Assembly (NCBI RefSeq): GCF_900111805.1
Contig: NZ_FOJN01000005.1
Span: 124,001-188,000 of the forward strand
Direction of reading: 5' to 3'
Origin: Rhodococcoides kroppenstedtii
GTDB lineage: Bacteria > Actinomycetota > Actinomycetes > Mycobacteriales > Mycobacteriaceae
Length of the DNA: 64,000 bases
Shown: piece by piece, positions 28,624-38,814 of the stretch
How positions within the stretch are numbered: position 1 is the stretch's first letter
Layout: each line of letters begins with the position of its first letter
Made by a program: the position numbers and the translations under genes
The notes under the pieces: generated by a model
Databases searched by the model: none
What the model was told of the DNA's origin: nothing
What the model saw: only the letters and a program-made list of their open reading frames with translations

Positions 28624-29895
28624 TCAGCGCCTCTTCTTGGCCCGCTTGCCCGTCGGCCGCGCGCCCGTGCGCGGCCCATCGGTACCGCTCCGCGCGCCCG
28701 CGCGCGGCCCATCGGCACCGCTCCGCGCGCCCGCGCGCGGCCCATCGGCACCGCCCCGCGCGCCCCCACGCGGCCCATCCGAACCGACCTGGTCCTTGCG
28801 GACCGAGACCGGCGCGGCGTCACCCGCTCCGGCGGCCGCGCGGCGCTCGGCGGCCTCCGCGCGCTTCGCGTGAACCTTGCGGGTGTGGGCGGCGACCGGC
28901 CCCCACCGCTCCTTGAGCGACACCACCAGCGGCGTCGCGAAGAAGATCGACGAGTACGCGCCGACCACGATGCCCACGAGCTGGACCAGCGCGAGGTCCT
29001 TGAGAGTGCCGACGCCGAGGAGCCAGACGGCGATGACCATGAGCGCGAGCACCGGCAGCACACTGATGACGGTGGTGTTGATCGAGCGCATGAGGGTCTG
29101 GTTGACGGCGAGGTTGGCCTGTTCGGCGTAGGTGCGCCGGTTCAGGTGGAGGATGCCGCGGGTGTTCTCCTCGACCTTGTCGAACACCACCACGGAGTCG
29201 TAGAGCGAGAAGCCGAGAATGGTGAGAAGGCCGATGACGGTGGCCGGCGTGACCTCGAAGCCCACCAGGGAGTAGACGCCGGCGGTCACGAGGATATCGA
29301 AGAAGAGCGCGGTGATGCCGGCGATCGCCATGTCGCGCTCGTACCGGATCGCGATGTAGACGCTCACCAGCACCAGGAAGACCGCGAGTGCGATCAGCGC
29401 CTTCTCGGTGATCTGCGATCCCCACGTCTCGCTGACGTCGGTGAACGTCACGGCGTCCGGGGTGGACTCGCCCGCGGAATTCTGGGGCGCGAAGGCGTCG
29501 AACAGTGCGGTCTGCAGAGACGACGCCTGCCCGGCGTCGAGCGTCTCGGAGCGGATCTGAATGGTCGCCCCGGCGCCGGTTCCCACGGTCTGCACGGCCA
29601 CCGGGTCGGCACCGAGGGTGTCGGTGTAGATCTGCTCGACCTGAGAGGTCTCGACCCCGTCGGCGGCGGGGAACTGCACGCGGGTGCCGCCCTCGAAGTC
29701 GATGCCGAGGGTGAAGCCGCGCACGAGGATGGACAGCAGCGACACCGCGACAAGGACGCCGGTGACGATGTACCAGAGCCGGCGACGACCGATGATGTCG
29801 AACGCGCCGGTGCCGGTGTACAGCCGGGAGAGCAGGCCACGTCCCTGTTCGGCGGGCTCGGGGGCGGTGTCGGTGAGGGTGGTGGTGTCGGCCAC
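28624..29895 (-). CDS. secF: Protein translocase subunit SecF
   Basis: Works with SecD to drive late steps of Sec export using the proton gradient. The 423-residue protein has six membrane segments: the first at about residues 41-60, the remaining five after residue 165. The SecF signature is LGIDFEGGTRVQF in the P1 domain, with YDSVVVFDKVEEN and LMRSINTTVISVLPVLALM in the membrane block. The C-terminal cytoplasmic tail (from about residue 345) is basic and carries an imperfect 11-residue repeat (GADGPRAGARS), then GKRAKKRR. The ATG start lies 3 bases after the secD stop. Confidence 0.96.
   Translation of the reverse strand: MADTTTLTDTAPEPAEQGRGLLSRLYTGTGAFDIIGRRRLWYIVTGVLVAVSLLSILVRGFTLGIDFEGGTRVQFPAADGVETSQVEQIYTDTLGADPVAVQTVGTGAGATIQIRSETLDAGQASSLQTALFDAFAPQNSAGESTPDAVTFTDVSETWGSQITEKALIALAVFLVLVSVYIAIRYERDMAIAGITALFFDILVTAGVYSLVGFEVTPATVIGLLTILGFSLYDSVVVFDKVEENTRGILHLNRRTYAEQANLAVNQTLMRSINTTVISVLPVLALMVIAVWLLGVGTLKDLALVQLVGIVVGAYSSIFFATPLVVSLKERWGPVAAHTRKVHAKRAEAAERRAAAGAGDAAPVSVRKDQVGSDGPRGGARGGADGPRAGARSGADGPRAGARSGTDGPRTGARPTGKRAKKRR
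28658..28789 (-). repeat. Four imperfect 33-bp repeats in the secF 3' end
   Basis: Four tandem copies of a 33-base unit (core GCGCGGCCCATCGG on the plus strand) encode the 11-residue unit GADGPRAGARS and variants in the SecF tail. The two middle copies are nearly identical; the outer ones have diverged. The reading frame is kept, so copy number can change without disabling the gene. Confidence 0.85.
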
Positions 29896-29898
29896 GAT

Positions 29899-31686
29899 TC
29901 AGGCCTCCTTCTCGGCGCCGGCGGCGGCAGCGGTCTTGGCGGCGGCGGCACGCTTGCGGGCCCGGGCGATCTCCTGGACGGCACCGAGGCCGTTGATCGA
30001 CGGCCGGGACCAGAACTCGGACCGGGACGCGAGGTTGACCAGCGGCCACGTCACCAGAACCACGATGACGATGTCGAGCAGCGTGGACAGACCCAGGGTG
30101 AAGGCGAAGCCGCGCACCTGTCCGACGGCGAGGACGTAGAGCACGGCGGCGGCGATGAAGCTCACCGCGTTGCCGGACAGGATGGTGCGCCGTGCTCGGG
30201 CCCACCCTCGTGGCACGGCGGACCGGAAACTACGTCCCTCGCGAATCTCGTCCTTGATGCGCTCGAAGAAGACGACGAACGAGTCCGCGGTCATGCCGAT
30301 GCCGATGATGAGGCCGGCGATACCCGCGAGGTCGAGCGTGAAGTCGATCCACCGACCGAGCAGCACCAGGATGCCGTAGATCGCGGCCATGGACAGCACC
30401 AGCGACAGCGCGGTCAGGATGCCGAGCATGCGGTAGTAGAGGAGGCAGTAGAGCAGGACCAGCACCAGGCCGACCGCGCCCGCGATCAGTCCCGCCTCGA
30501 GCGAGGCGAGACCCAGGGTGGCGGACACCGTCTCCGCCTCCGACGCGGCGAAGGACAGCGGCAGCGACCCGTACTTGAGGGTGTTCGCGAGTTCCCGCGC
30601 GCTGTCGGCGGTGAAATTGCCGGTGATCTGGGTGGCGCTGCCCGACGGCGTCGCACCCTGGATGACCGGCGCGCTCACCACCTTGGAGTCGAGCGTGAAC
30701 GCGGCCTGCTGACCGATGTTCGCCGCCGTGAACTGCGCCCAGGTGTCTCCACCGGCCGCGTCGAAGCTGAGGGAGACGACGTTGCGGGACTGCTGCGTGT
30801 CGAACTGGGACGACGCGTCGGCGATCTGCTGACCGTCGATGATCGACGGTCCGAGCACGTACACCGCGGTGCCGTCGGTCGAACAGGCCACGAGCGGCAG
30901 GGCCGGATCGTCGTTGCCCTGCAGCGGGTCCGGCGCCGAGCAGTCGATGGTGGCCGCGGCCTGCTGCTGGACGGTTGGATCCGCGCTCTGACGCAGCGCC
31001 TTGGCTTCGGCGATGGCATTCGCGGTCTCGTCGGGACTCGACTCGGTCGGCGCGGCACCCGGTTCGGAGCCGGCGTCCTGCTCGCTCGGCTCCTCGGCCG
31101 GCGCGGTGTCCGTCGGCGCCGTGTCGGTCGGCGCGGCAGGGTCCGTCGGATCCTGCGCGGGGAACGGTCGGTTCTGCGGAGCGGGGTCGGCCGGAGCAGC
31201 GGGGTCCACCGGGGCCGCAGGATCGACCGGCGCAGCGGGGTCCACCGGGGCCGCAGGATCGACCGGAGCACCGGGATCCGTGGCCGCGGGGGTTCCGGGC
31301 GGCGTCGGGGACGTCGCCTGGATGACCGGCCGGATGTAGAGGCGAGCCGTCTGACCCAACGTGCGCGCCTGCGAGGAGTCGTCGCCGGGCACCGTGATGA
31401 CCAGGTTCTGACCGTCGATGACCACCTCGGAGCCGGACACACCGAGACCGTTGACGCGCGTCTCGATGATCTGCTGCGCCTGACGCAGGCTGTCCTGGCT
31501 CGGCGCGCTGCCGTCCGGGGTGCGTGCGGTCAGCGTGACGCGGGTACCGCCCTGGAGGTCGATGCCCAGCTTGGGGGTAGGCGACTTGTCACCGGTGAGG
31601 AACACCAGGCCGTAGATCAGTGCGACGAACGCCCCGAACAGGGCGAGATACCGCACCGGATACGACGATCCGCTGGACGATGCCAC
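29899..31686 (-). CDS. secD: Protein translocase subunit SecD
   Basis: Partner of SecF; 595 residues. The first membrane helix is at about residues 12-30, followed by [14 protein letters not shown], the D1 signature. Residues about 125-220 are a Pro/Ala/Asp/Glu-rich insert with five VDPAAP units, placed inside the large exported domain. The periplasmic-type head then resumes ([50 protein letters not shown]) and five helices follow, including [23 protein letters not shown] with the transport-linked residues. The GTG at 31686 has GAGGAG 12 bases upstream. A strong hairpin lies between yajC and this gene. Confidence 0.96.
   Translation of the reverse strand: MASSSGSSYPVRYLALFGAFVALIYGLVFLTGDKSPTPKLGIDLQGGTRVTLTARTPDGSAPSQDSLRQAQQIIETRVNGLGVSGSEVVIDGQNLVITVPGDDSSQARTLGQTARLYIRPVIQATSPTPPGTPAATDPGAPVDPAAPVDPAAPVDPAAPVDPAAPADPAPQNRPFPAQDPTDPAAPTDTAPTDTAPAEEPSEQDAGSEPGAAPTESSPDETANAIAEAKALRQSADPTVQQQAAATIDCSAPDPLQGNDDPALPLVACSTDGTAVYVLGPSIIDGQQIADASSQFDTQQSRNVVSLSFDAAGGDTWAQFTAANIGQQAAFTLDSKVVSAPVIQGATPSGSATQITGNFTADSARELANTLKYGSLPLSFAASEAETVSATLGLASLEAGLIAGAVGLVLVLLYCLLYYRMLGILTALSLVLSMAAIYGILVLLGRWIDFTLDLAGIAGLIIGIGMTADSFVVFFERIKDEIREGRSFRSAVPRGWARARRTILSGNAVSFIAAAVLYVLAVGQVRGFAFTLGLSTLLDIVIVVLVTWPLVNLASRSEFWSRPSINGLGAVQEIARARKRAAAAKTAAAAGAEKEA
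31189..31268 (-). repeat. Short tandem repeat encoding the VDPAAP tract of SecD
   Basis: A nested repeat encodes [17 protein letters not shown] and continuing units. Within it a 30-base block (plus-strand core CAGCGGGGTCCACCGG) occurs twice nearly unchanged. Proline-rich inserts at this point are also known in mycobacterial SecD, but the unit differs. It probably forms an extended flexible arm outside the membrane. Confidence 0.85.
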
Positions 31687-31789
31687 GATTGCTGCTTCTC
31701 CTCGGATGCTCGGGTCGGTGTCGAAACGACACGGGTCGGCTGGGAACGGGGGTCCGGAGCCCGATCGACCGTACCCTCTCGCGGACACG

Positions 31790-31823
31790 CCACCGCCCCC
31801 GAGGACGTCCTCGGGGGCGGTGG
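31790..31823 (-). terminator. 34-bp perfect palindrome between yajC and secD
   Basis: CCACCGCCCCCGAGGA is followed directly by CG and then its exact complement, giving a 16-bp GC-rich stem with almost no loop in either strand. It begins 18 bases after the yajC stop and ends 103 bases before the secD start. No long U tract follows on the minus strand (GCGUGUCC), so it may be an attenuator or an mRNA-stabilising hairpin rather than a full terminator. Confidence 0.65.
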
Positions 31824-31841
31824 GTGGTTCGATGGGGCCGC

Positions 31842-32234
31842 TCAGTCCTTGGTCAGGCGGGGCGCCGCGGCGTCGGGGTCCGTGGTGCGGCCGTTCTCGA
31901 GTGCGTCGACCCGAGCGCCGGCGTCGACGGTCTCGTCGTGGTCGATGCCGGCGGTCTCCGCGAGCTCGTCGGTCTCGTCCTCGTCGGCCACGACCTCGCG
32001 CACGACGACACGCGACCACGTGGTGATGATGCCGGGGGCGATCTCCAGATCGACCGTGTCGTCGGTGAGATCGTCGACCAGGCCGTGCAGTCCGGCGGTG
32101 GTGATCACGCGGTCACCGACGCTCAGGGACTGCTGCAGCTCGGAGACCTTCGCCATCTCCTTCTTCTGTCGGCGGATACCCATGAACATGGGCACCAGGA
32201 GCGCAAGAATGAGAAGGGGAAACAGCAGTTCCAT
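31842..32234 (-). CDS. yajC: Preprotein translocase subunit YajC
   Basis: A 130-residue accessory subunit of SecDF. One N-terminal membrane helix ([17 protein letters not shown]) is followed by [25 protein letters not shown], the diagnostic YajC segment, and a small beta domain ([22 protein letters not shown]). The acidic C-terminal tail of about 45 residues is longer than in E. coli. The ATG at 32234 is used; upstream in-frame codons lie in the ruvB-yajC spacer. It is the first gene of the yajC-secD-secF group and lies 107 bases after ruvB. Confidence 0.93.
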   Translation of the reverse strand: MELLFPLLILALLVPMFMGIRRQKKEMAKVSELQQSLSVGDRVITTAGLHGLVDDLTDDTVDLEIAPGIITTWSRVVVREVVADEDETDELAETAGIDHDETVDAGARVDALENGRTTDPDAAAPRLTKD

Positions 32235-32341
32235 CGGAAACGTCAATCCTCGTGATCGGGGGTGAATGGTGGCGGGTTCGACCGTGGGAACGGCTGCCCA
32301 CCGCGTGTCCAGTGTGCCACGACGATGCCCGTTTCGGGCGA

Positions 32342-33427
32342 TCAGGACTCGTCGAACAGGGTCCGCTGGGGCTCGTTGACGCGCACGGCGATGCCGCCGA
32401 CGGCCAGGTCCGGCGGCGGAACCAGGCCCAGCCGTTCCCACGCCGCGGCCGTGGCCACGCGTCCCCGCGGGGTTCGGGCGATCATCCCGGCGCGCACCAG
32501 ATAGGGCTCGCACACCTCCTCGACGGTGGCGGGTTCCTCCCCCACCGCCACGGCGAGCGTCGACACCCCCACCGGTCCGCCGCCGAAGCTGCGCACCAAG
32601 GCCCCGAGTACCGCCCGGTCGAGACGGTCGAGCCCGAGTTCGTCCACGTCGTACACGTCCAGTGCCGCGCGCGCCACGGCCAGCGTGACCCGACCGTCGG
32701 CGCGGACCTCCGCGTAGTCGCGCACGCGGCGCAGCAACCGGTTCGCGATCCGCGGCGTCCCGCGGGAGCGGCCCGCGATCTCGGCGGCCGCGTCGGCGTC
32801 GATCCGCACCCCCAGGATTCCGGCCGAGCGCGTGAGGATGCGCTGCAGTTCCTGCGGGTCGTAGAAGTCCATGTGTGCGGTGAAGCCGAAACGGTCGCGC
32901 AACGGGCCCGTGAGGGCGCCGGATCGAGTGGTGGCCCCGACGAGCGTGAACGGCGCGACGTCGAGCGGAATGGACGTCGCTCCCGGCCCCTTGCCGACGA
33001 CGACGTCGACGCGGAAGTCCTCCATCGCCAGATAGAGCATCTCCTCGGCCGGCCGGGCGATGCGGTGGATCTCGTCGATGAACAGCACGTCGCCCTCGAC
33101 CAGATTGCTGAGCATCGCCGCCAGGTCGCCCGCGCGCTCGAGCGCCGGCCCGGAGGTCAGCCGCAGGGCGCTGCCGAGTTCGGCCGCGATGATCATGGCC
33201 ATGGACGTCTTGCCGAGGCCGGGCGGACCGGACAGCAGGATGTGATCGGGTGTGCCGCCGCGCTGGGTCGCGCCCTGCAGCACCAGGTGCAACTGCTCGC
33301 GCACCCGCGGTTGACCGATGAAATCGTCGAGGGATTTCGGGCGCAGGCTCGCGTCCAGATCACCGTCGTCGGGCCGGACCTCGGCGGTGACGGGCGAGGG
33401 GTCCTCGGGCCGATCCACGTCCGTCAT
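32342..33427 (-). CDS. ruvB: Holliday junction branch migration helicase RuvB
   Basis: AAA+ motor of the RuvAB complex; 361 residues. RuvB hallmarks are [20 protein letters not shown], Walker [12 protein letters not shown], Walker B FIDEIHRI, the sensor region [18 protein letters not shown] and the arginine finger in this segment, with the winged-helix C-terminus ending [17 protein letters not shown]. The ATG overlaps the ruvA stop as ATGA, so ruvA and ruvB are coupled. The operon ruvC-ruvA-ruvB is preceded by a LexA box, so expression should rise after DNA damage. Confidence 0.97.
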   Translation of the reverse strand: MTDVDRPEDPSPVTAEVRPDDGDLDASLRPKSLDDFIGQPRVREQLHLVLQGATQRGGTPDHILLSGPPGLGKTSMAMIIAAELGSALRLTSGPALERAGDLAAMLSNLVEGDVLFIDEIHRIARPAEEMLYLAMEDFRVDVVVGKGPGATSIPLDVAPFTLVGATTRSGALTGPLRDRFGFTAHMDFYDPQELQRILTRSAGILGVRIDADAAAEIAGRSRGTPRIANRLLRRVRDYAEVRADGRVTLAVARAALDVYDVDELGLDRLDRAVLGALVRSFGGGPVGVSTLAVAVGEEPATVEEVCEPYLVRAGMIARTPRGRVATAAAWERLGLVPPPDLAVGGIAVRVNEPQRTLFDES

Positions 33428-34023
33428 CGCGACCGTCCGAGCGTCGACAGGGCCGATCGGAGTGCGGTGGCGGTGGTCGCATCGGGCGTGTCCGCGAGGA
33501 CCGCGTCGACGGCGGTCTCGGCCTGCTTGACCGGGAAACCGAGACCGACCAGCGCCTCGACCACCTGATCGCGGACCGCCCCCGTGCCGGCGGGACCGGC
33601 GGCGGTCGGCGGTGCCGCGACCACGCCGTCGATCTTGTCCCGGAGTTCGACGACCATGCGTTCGGCGCCGCGCTTGCCGATTCCCGGTACCCGCGTCAGC
33701 GCGGAGGTGTTGCCGTCGGCGAGCGCGGTGCGCAGCGCGTCGGGTTCGAGCACGGCCAACACGGCCATGGCGAGCCGCGGACCCACGCCCGACACGGTCT
33801 GCAGGAGTCCGAACAGGTCACGTGACGTGCCGTCGGTGAACCCGTAGAGCGTCATCGAGTCCTCGCGCACGATCATCGATGTCACCAGCGTGGCCTCGGC
33901 TCCGCGCGTGAGCGACGCGAGCGTGGCCGGGGTGACGTTGACGCGGTAGCCGAGGCCACCCGCCTCCACGACGACGTGGTCGAGGGCGATGTCCAGCACG
34001 GTGCCGCGGACGGAGGAGATCAT
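33424..34023 (-). CDS. ruvA: Holliday junction DNA-binding protein RuvA
   Basis: A 199-residue protein that grips the four-way junction and loads RuvB. The N-terminal OB domain begins [20 protein letters not shown]; the two helix-hairpin-helix motifs include [17 protein letters not shown] and [16 protein letters not shown]; and the C-terminal domain III, which contacts RuvB, contains [19 protein letters not shown]. It starts at the ATG directly after the ruvC TAG with no gap and overlaps ruvB by 4 bases. Confidence 0.97.
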   Translation of the reverse strand: MISSVRGTVLDIALDHVVVEAGGLGYRVNVTPATLASLTRGAEATLVTSMIVREDSMTLYGFTDGTSRDLFGLLQTVSGVGPRLAMAVLAVLEPDALRTALADGNTSALTRVPGIGKRGAERMVVELRDKIDGVVAAPPTAAGPAGTGAVRDQVVEALVGLGFPVKQAETAVDAVLADTPDATTATALRSALSTLGRSR

Positions 34024-34620
34024 CTAGCGCGTCGCTCCCGGAGTGATGGTGCGCGCCCGGTGCGCGGCACGTTGCTGGGCCAGCTTCTTCTCGTACGCCG
34101 CCTTGGCAGCGGCGGCCTGCTTCTCCGCGGCGGCCATGCGCGCGAGCATCGGGGCTCGCCAGCAGTGACAGATGGCCAGGGCGAGTGCGTCGGCGGCATC
34201 GGCCGGTCGCGGTGCCCGCTGCATCCCCAGGATGCGGGTCACCATGGCGGTGACCTGGGCCTTGTCGGCCGAACCGTTGCCCGTCACCGCGGCCTTCACC
34301 TCGCTCGGGGTGTGGAACGCGACCGGAATCCCCCGCCGGGCGGCGGCGAGCGCGATGACCCCGCCGGCCTGCGCGGTGCCCATCGCGGTGCGCACGTTGT
34401 TCTGGGAGAACACCCGCTCGACGGCGACGACGGTGGGTCGATGGGTGTCCAGCCAGTACTCCGCCGACTCCGCGATCAGGAGCAACCGCTCGGCCAGGTC
34501 CAGATCGGCCGGCGTGCGGACGACGTCGACGTCGAGCGCGGTCACGGCGCGTCCCGCCCCGCCCTCGACGAGACTCAGGCCGCACCGGGTCAGACCCGGA
34601 TCGACACCCATGACACGCAA
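34024..34620 (-). CDS. ruvC: Crossover junction endodeoxyribonuclease RuvC
   Basis: Resolves Holliday junctions; 198 residues from TTG at 34620, which gives the universal N-terminus [14 protein letters not shown]. The ATG at 34611 would cut the first three residues. The catalytic acids are the Asp in GVDPG, Glu in [11 protein letters not shown], and two Asp in [12 protein letters not shown]. After the catalytic core a basic, Ala-rich helix (about residues 165-198) extends the protein compared with E. coli. A LexA box lies 52-67 bases upstream. It is the first gene of the ruvCAB operon. Confidence 0.96.
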   Translation of the reverse strand: MRVMGVDPGLTRCGLSLVEGGAGRAVTALDVDVVRTPADLDLAERLLLIAESAEYWLDTHRPTVVAVERVFSQNNVRTAMGTAQAGGVIALAAARRGIPVAFHTPSEVKAAVTGNGSADKAQVTAMVTRILGMQRAPRPADAADALALAICHCWRAPMLARMAAAEKQAAAAKAAYEKKLAQQRAAHRARTITPGATR

Positions 34621-34671
34621 CCGGACACCGTTCCTTCCGCCGGGCGGGCACCGGACACGAGCCGGGTACCT

Positions 34672-34687
34672 ACGAACTGTTGTTCGA
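34672..34687 (-). promoter_or_regulatory. LexA/SOS box upstream of ruvCAB
   Basis: On the minus strand TCGAACAACAGTTCGT matches TCGAAC-N4-GTTCGA at 11 of 12 defined positions. It is 52 bases from the ruvC TTG. ruvC is LexA-regulated in mycobacteria, so the site is expected and supports the box definition used for the photolyase region. Confidence 0.85.
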
Positions 34688-34733
34688 TACTGTAACGCCC
34701 GGGGCGGAAGTGACCGGCGAGCGACACGGCGCG

Positions 34734-35489
34734 CTACTCGGCGTCGAGCTCCGCCATGACCTCGTCGCTGATGTCGACGTTCGAGTAGACGTTCTGCACG
34801 TCGTCGCTGTCCTCGAGCGCGTCGATGAGCTTGAACACCTTGCGCGCACCCTCGGCGTCCACGGGAACGCTGACCGACGGCTGGAAACTCGCCTCGGCGG
34901 AGTCGTAGTCGATGCCCGCTTCCTGCAGCGCGGACCGAACCGCCACCAGGTCGGTCGGCTCGGAGACGACCTCGAAGGTGTCGCCGTTGTCCTTGACCTC
35001 CTCGGCGCCCGCGTCGAGCACCGCCATGAGGACGTCGTCCTCGCTCTGACCGTTCTTCTCGAGCGTCACCACGCCCTTGCGCGAGAACAGGTAGGCGACG
35101 GATCCGGGATCGGCCATGTTGCCGCCGTTGCGGGTCATCGCCACGCGCACCTCGCCGGCGGCGCGGTTGCGGTTGTCGGTCAGGCACTCGATGAGCACCG
35201 CCACGCCGTTGGGCCCGTAGCCCTCGTACATGATCGTCTGCCAGTCGGCGCCGCCTGCCTCTTCACCGGCACCGCGCTTGCGTGCGCGCTCGATGTTGTC
35301 GTTCGGCACCGAGGTCTTCTTCGCCTTCTGGATGGCGTCGTAGAGCGTCGGGTTGCCGGCCGGGTCACCGCCGCCGGTCCGCGCGGCGACCTCGATGTTC
35401 TTGATCAGCTTGGCGAAGGACTTGCCACGACGGGCGTCGATGACGGCCTTCTTGTGCTTGGTCGTAGCCCATTTGGAGTGGCCGCTCAT
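34734..35489 (-). CDS. YebC/PmpR-family protein
   Basis: A 251-residue member of the YebC/TACO1 family, variously described as a DNA-binding regulator or a translation factor that helps ribosomes on hard-to-read stretches. The hallmark opening is [23 protein letters not shown], split here as [14 protein letters not shown], with [24 protein letters not shown] and [22 protein letters not shown]. The ATG at 35489 is preferred over 35495, since AAAGGGG precedes it by 9 bases and family proteins start MSGHSKW. It lies upstream of ruvC, the same order as Rv2603c in M. tuberculosis. Confidence 0.93.
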   Translation of the reverse strand: MSGHSKWATTKHKKAVIDARRGKSFAKLIKNIEVAARTGGGDPAGNPTLYDAIQKAKKTSVPNDNIERARKRGAGEEAGGADWQTIMYEGYGPNGVAVLIECLTDNRNRAAGEVRVAMTRNGGNMADPGSVAYLFSRKGVVTLEKNGQSEDDVLMAVLDAGAEEVKDNGDTFEVVSEPTDLVAVRSALQEAGIDYDSAEASFQPSVSVPVDAEGARKVFKLIDALEDSDDVQNVYSNVDISDEVMAELDAE

Positions 35490-35530
35490 CGGCAAATGCC
35501 CCTTTCGTACCGGCGGAGAACGGATCCAGC

Positions 35531-36196
35531 TTACGCGGACAGCGAGGGCCGACCGTCGGCCCGCGCCGTGCTGCCGGCCGGCTCCGCGCGCGCCACCGCC
35601 GTTCGCACCATGTCGACGAACATCGCGTGGATGCGTCGATCACCCGTCACCTCGGGATGGAACGACGTCGCGAGCACCGAGTTCTGGCGCACCGCGACCA
35701 CGCGGCCCGCGGCCGAACCCGCGGGAACGGTCGCGAGAACCTCGACCTCCGGGCCGACGCGTTCCACCCAGGGCGCCCGGATGAACACCGCGTGCACCGG
35801 CTCGCCGGGCACCCCGGTCACCTCGAGGTCGGCCTCGAAGGAGTCCACCTGACGGCCGAAGGCGTTGCGCCGCACGGTGACGTCCAGCCCGTCGAGATGC
35901 ACGGCGTCCGGCCGCGTGTCGAGGATCTCGGACGCGAGCAGGATCATCCCGGCGCAGGAGCCGTAGGTCGGCAGGCCGCCCGCGACGGCCGCGCGCAGCG
36001 GCTCCAGCAGATCGAACGTGCGCAGCAGCAGCCCCATCGTGGTGGACTCACCGCCGGGAATCACCACGCCGTCCACGGCCGCGAGCTCGGCGGGCCGCCG
36101 CACCGGCACCGCCCGCGCGCCCGACGCGGTGAGCGCCGCCAGATGCTCGCGCACGTCCCCCTGCAGCGCGAGAACACCGACGACCGGGTCGGTCAT
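35531..36196 (-). CDS. pdxT: Pyridoxal 5'-phosphate synthase glutaminase subunit
   Basis: A 221-residue class I glutamine amidotransferase that releases ammonia for PdxS. It opens [17 protein letters not shown] and has the oxyanion segment [10 protein letters not shown], the nucleophile cysteine in [11 protein letters not shown] and the His-Glu pair in [10 protein letters not shown]. The ATG overlaps the tesB stop (ATGA). pdxS lies two genes away, with only tesB (and a divergent gene) between, a layout shared with M. tuberculosis Rv2604c-Rv2606c. Confidence 0.96.
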   Translation of the reverse strand: MTDPVVGVLALQGDVREHLAALTASGARAVPVRRPAELAAVDGVVIPGGESTTMGLLLRTFDLLEPLRAAVAGGLPTYGSCAGMILLASEILDTRPDAVHLDGLDVTVRRNAFGRQVDSFEADLEVTGVPGEPVHAVFIRAPWVERVGPEVEVLATVPAGSAAGRVVAVRQNSVLATSFHPEVTGDRRIHAMFVDMVRTAVARAEPAGSTARADGRPSLSA

Positions 36197-37044
36197 CGCT
36201 CGGCGTCCAGGCCCGGCGTGTGAGTGGCAGTGCGGTCGAATCGCATGAGTCCCTCCTGGGTCACGGCCGCGACCATCCGTCCCTCCCGGTCGTAGATCCG
36301 GCCCTGGGTGAGCGCCCGACCCAGCCCGGCGGACGGCGAGGTCTGGTCGTAGAGCAACCACTCGTCGGCACGGAACGGACGCAGGAACCACAACGCGTGG
36401 TCGAGGGACGCCGTCTGCGTGGCGACGTCCTCGTGCGGGACCTTCGCCGACCCCAACAGCGTCATGTCGGACATGTACGCCAGCGCGCAGACGTGGAACA
36501 CCTGATCGTCCGGCAGCGGGTCCCGGTAGCGAATCCAGACCTGTTGCTGCGCAGCGAGACTCGCGCTCCGCGTCAGCTTCTCCGACGGGACGAGGCGGAC
36601 GTCCCACCGGCTCCACTCGCGGAAGAAGAGCTTGCGGGCGGACGACTCGTCGTCGGCGAGATCGGGCAACTCCTCCGGCCCCACGACCGCGGGCATCCGA
36701 TCCTGGTGCTCGATGCCCTCGTCCTCGACGTGGAACGACGCCGACATGGTGAAGATCGCCTTGCCGTCCTGGATGCCGGTCACTCGGCGCGTGGCGAACG
36801 ACCGGCCGTCGCGAATGCGGTCGACAGTGAACACCGTCGGCTCGTTCGGGTTGCCCGGCCGCAGGAAGTACCCGTGCAGCGAGTGCACCCGGAACGCGGC
36901 GTCGACCGTCTTGACCGCCGACACCAGAGCCTGACCCGCCACCTGACCGCCGAAGGTCCGCTGCAATTCGCTGGGGATTAAACTGCCCCGGTAGATGTCG
37001 TTCTCGATGCGCTCGAGTTCGAGAATTTCTTCGATGCCGGCCAT
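36193..37044 (-). CDS. tesB: Acyl-CoA thioesterase II
   Basis: A 283-residue double hot-dog thioesterase that hydrolyses acyl-CoA to free acid and CoA. It begins [19 protein letters not shown]; the first hot-dog carries [13 protein letters not shown] and [15 protein letters not shown], and the second [27 protein letters not shown], which includes the conserved Asp (DHA), Thr and Gln of the TesB active site. The ATG has GAAAGG upstream. It is coupled to pdxT by a 4-base overlap. The divergent neighbour starts 98 bases away. Confidence 0.94.
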   Translation of the reverse strand: MAGIEEILELERIENDIYRGSLIPSELQRTFGGQVAGQALVSAVKTVDAAFRVHSLHGYFLRPGNPNEPTVFTVDRIRDGRSFATRRVTGIQDGKAIFTMSASFHVEDEGIEHQDRMPAVVGPEELPDLADDESSARKLFFREWSRWDVRLVPSEKLTRSASLAAQQQVWIRYRDPLPDDQVFHVCALAYMSDMTLLGSAKVPHEDVATQTASLDHALWFLRPFRADEWLLYDQTSPSAGLGRALTQGRIYDREGRMVAAVTQEGLMRFDRTATHTPGLDAER

Positions 37045-37090
37045 GGCTGCCTTTCTGACGATCGGACCGGCCGGGCCCTCGACCCGACCG

Positions 37091-37107
37091 ACACTGCGCG
37101 ACAGTGT
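37091..37107. promoter_or_regulatory. Palindromic operator-like site between tesB and a divergent gene
   Basis: ACACTGCGCGACAGTGT forms two 6-base arms around a 5-base centre. It sits 47 bases before the tesB ATG and 35 bases before the divergent ATG, where a dimeric repressor could act on both. No regulator gene adjoins it. It could also arise by chance in G+C-rich DNA. Confidence 0.35.
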
Positions 37108-37141
37108 TCCAGAGCGCTCGCCGAGGGGGACAATCGAACCG

Positions 37142-37753
37142 ATGCCGACCTACTCCCCCGTCACCCCGGATGGCGTCGCCGAGGCCGTGACCGACCGTCT
37201 TCGACCACTCGCGGGTCGTCGGGTGGTGCTGATCGACGGAGCCGACGCGGCCCGCCCCGTCGACCTCGCCGCACGCGTGGCCGAGCGACTGCGCACCGAC
37301 GGCCGCGCCGCCGACGTCGTCGACCTCCGCGGGTGGGTCCGGCCCGCGTCGCTTCGGCTCGAATACGGCTGCACCGACGAGTTGTCCTACCGCACGGCAT
37401 GGTTCGACTACGACGGCGTCGCACGAGAAGTCGTCGCCGCGCTGCACGACCGCGGCCACTGGCTACCCGCCATCTGGGACGCGGAGTCCGACCGCTCGGC
37501 GCGGCTCCGCGCCGTCGACGCCGGTCCGGATCAGGTTCTGATCGTCGCCGGTCCGATGCTGCTCGGCCGGGGTCTGCGCACCGACCTCACCGTGGCGCTC
37601 ACCCTGTCACCGGCGGCCCTGCGACGCCTCACCCCCGAGGACGATCGCTGGACCGTCGACGCGCTCCTGACCCACGCCGACCGGCACGGCGAGACGCCGG
37701 ACGTCGAGGTGAAGGTCGACCACCCCGATCGCCCGGCGCTGCGTGAGTCCTGA
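37142..37753 (+). CDS. Uridine kinase-like protein with degenerate P-loop
   Basis: A 203-residue protein similar in outline to the uridine/nucleoside kinase family found at this place in actinobacteria. The usual Walker A (DGxxGAGKS/T) is replaced by [16 protein letters not shown], lacking the Gly-Lys-Ser/Thr. Other family-like parts are [39 protein letters not shown] and [15 protein letters not shown]. Without the P-loop lysine, phosphoryl transfer is doubtful. The ATG at 37142 is chosen because it follows the short divergent spacer. It ends 9 bases from the pdxS stop (convergent). Confidence 0.65.
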   Translation: MPTYSPVTPDGVAEAVTDRLRPLAGRRVVLIDGADAARPVDLAARVAERLRTDGRAADVVDLRGWVRPASLRLEYGCTDELSYRTAWFDYDGVAREVVAALHDRGHWLPAIWDAESDRSARLRAVDAGPDQVLIVAGPMLLGRGLRTDLTVALTLSPAALRRLTPEDDRWTVDALLTHADRHGETPDVEVKVDHPDRPALRES

Positions 37754-37762
37754 GCGCGCGGG

Positions 37763-38698
37763 TCACCAGCCGCGTTCGGCCAACCGATGGGGCTGCGGGA
37801 TCTCGTCGACGTTGATGCCCACCATGGCCTCGCCGAGCCCGCGGGAGACGTCGGCGAGCACGTCGGGGTCGTCGTGGAACGTGGTGGCCTTGACGATGGC
37901 CGCCGCCCGCTGCTCGGGGTTGCCGGACTTGAAGATGCCCGAGCCGACGAACACGCCTTCCGCGCCCAGCTGCATCATCATCGCCGCGTCCGCGGGAGTG
38001 GCGATGCCGCCGGCCGTGAACAACGTCACCGGCAGCTTGCCGGCGCGAGCCACCTCGACGACCAGGTCGTACGGCGCCTGCAGCTCCTTGGCCGCCACGT
38101 AGAGCTCGTCCTCGGGCAGCGAGGTCAGGTGCCGGATCTGGTCGCGCAGGGTTCGCATGTGCGTAGTCGCGTTGGAGACGTCGCCGGTGCCGGCCTCGCC
38201 CTTCGAGCGAATCATGGCCGCGCCCTCGGTGATGCGGCGCAGGGCCTCGCCGAGGTTGGTGGCACCGCACACGAACGGCACGGTGAAGCGCCACTTGTCG
38301 ATGTGGTGGGAGTAGTCGGCGGGGGTCAGAACCTCGGACTCGTCGATGTAGTCGACGCCGAGGCTCTGCAGAATCTGGGCCTCGACGAAGTGGCCGATGC
38401 GGGCCTTGGCCATCACGGGGATGGAGACCGCGGCCTTGATGCCGTCGATCATGTCGGGGTCGCTCATGCGCGAGACCCCGCCCTGCGCGCGAATGTCCGC
38501 GGGAACGCGCTCGAGGGCCATGACGGCGACGGCGCCCGCCTGCTCGGCGATCTTCGCCTGATCGGCGGTCACCACGTCCATGATGACGCCGCCCTTGAGC
38601 ATTTCCGCCATGCCGCGCTTCACCCGGGCCGTTCCCGTCTCCGGGGTGTCGGACCGGTGGGTGGCTCCGTTGCGCTCGGGGGCTGCTGCGGTGGTCAC
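37763..38698 (-). CDS. pdxS: Pyridoxal 5'-phosphate synthase subunit PdxS
   Basis: The 311-residue TIM-barrel synthase condenses ribose 5-phosphate, glyceraldehyde 3-phosphate and ammonia (from PdxT) into pyridoxal phosphate. The active-site lysines lie in [19 protein letters not shown] and [17 protein letters not shown]; phosphate-binding loops are [14 protein letters not shown] and [13 protein letters not shown]. The GTG at 38698 has AAGGAG 7-8 bases upstream, deciding the start; the longer frame upstream is not part of the protein. The first 20 residues are variable. Confidence 0.97.
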   Translation of the reverse strand: MTTAAAPERNGATHRSDTPETGTARVKRGMAEMLKGGVIMDVVTADQAKIAEQAGAVAVMALERVPADIRAQGGVSRMSDPDMIDGIKAAVSIPVMAKARIGHFVEAQILQSLGVDYIDESEVLTPADYSHHIDKWRFTVPFVCGATNLGEALRRITEGAAMIRSKGEAGTGDVSNATTHMRTLRDQIRHLTSLPEDELYVAAKELQAPYDLVVEVARAGKLPVTLFTAGGIATPADAAMMMQLGAEGVFVGSGIFKSGNPEQRAAAIVKATTFHDDPDVLADVSRGLGEAMVGINVDEIPQPHRLAERGW

Positions 38699-38814
38699 GA
38701 ACGAACTCCTTGTCACGTCGACGCGGCACACGAGGTGCCGAGAACACGACCGACAGTAGGACCGACTGGACCCCTTCGCAGTAACCAGTCGCGGTCGGCT
38801 GGCCTGCCCGCCGC

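Noticed and set aside
28658..28789. Repeats resembling a CRISPR array
   Set aside because: Units are contiguous with no spacers and lie in frame within secF.
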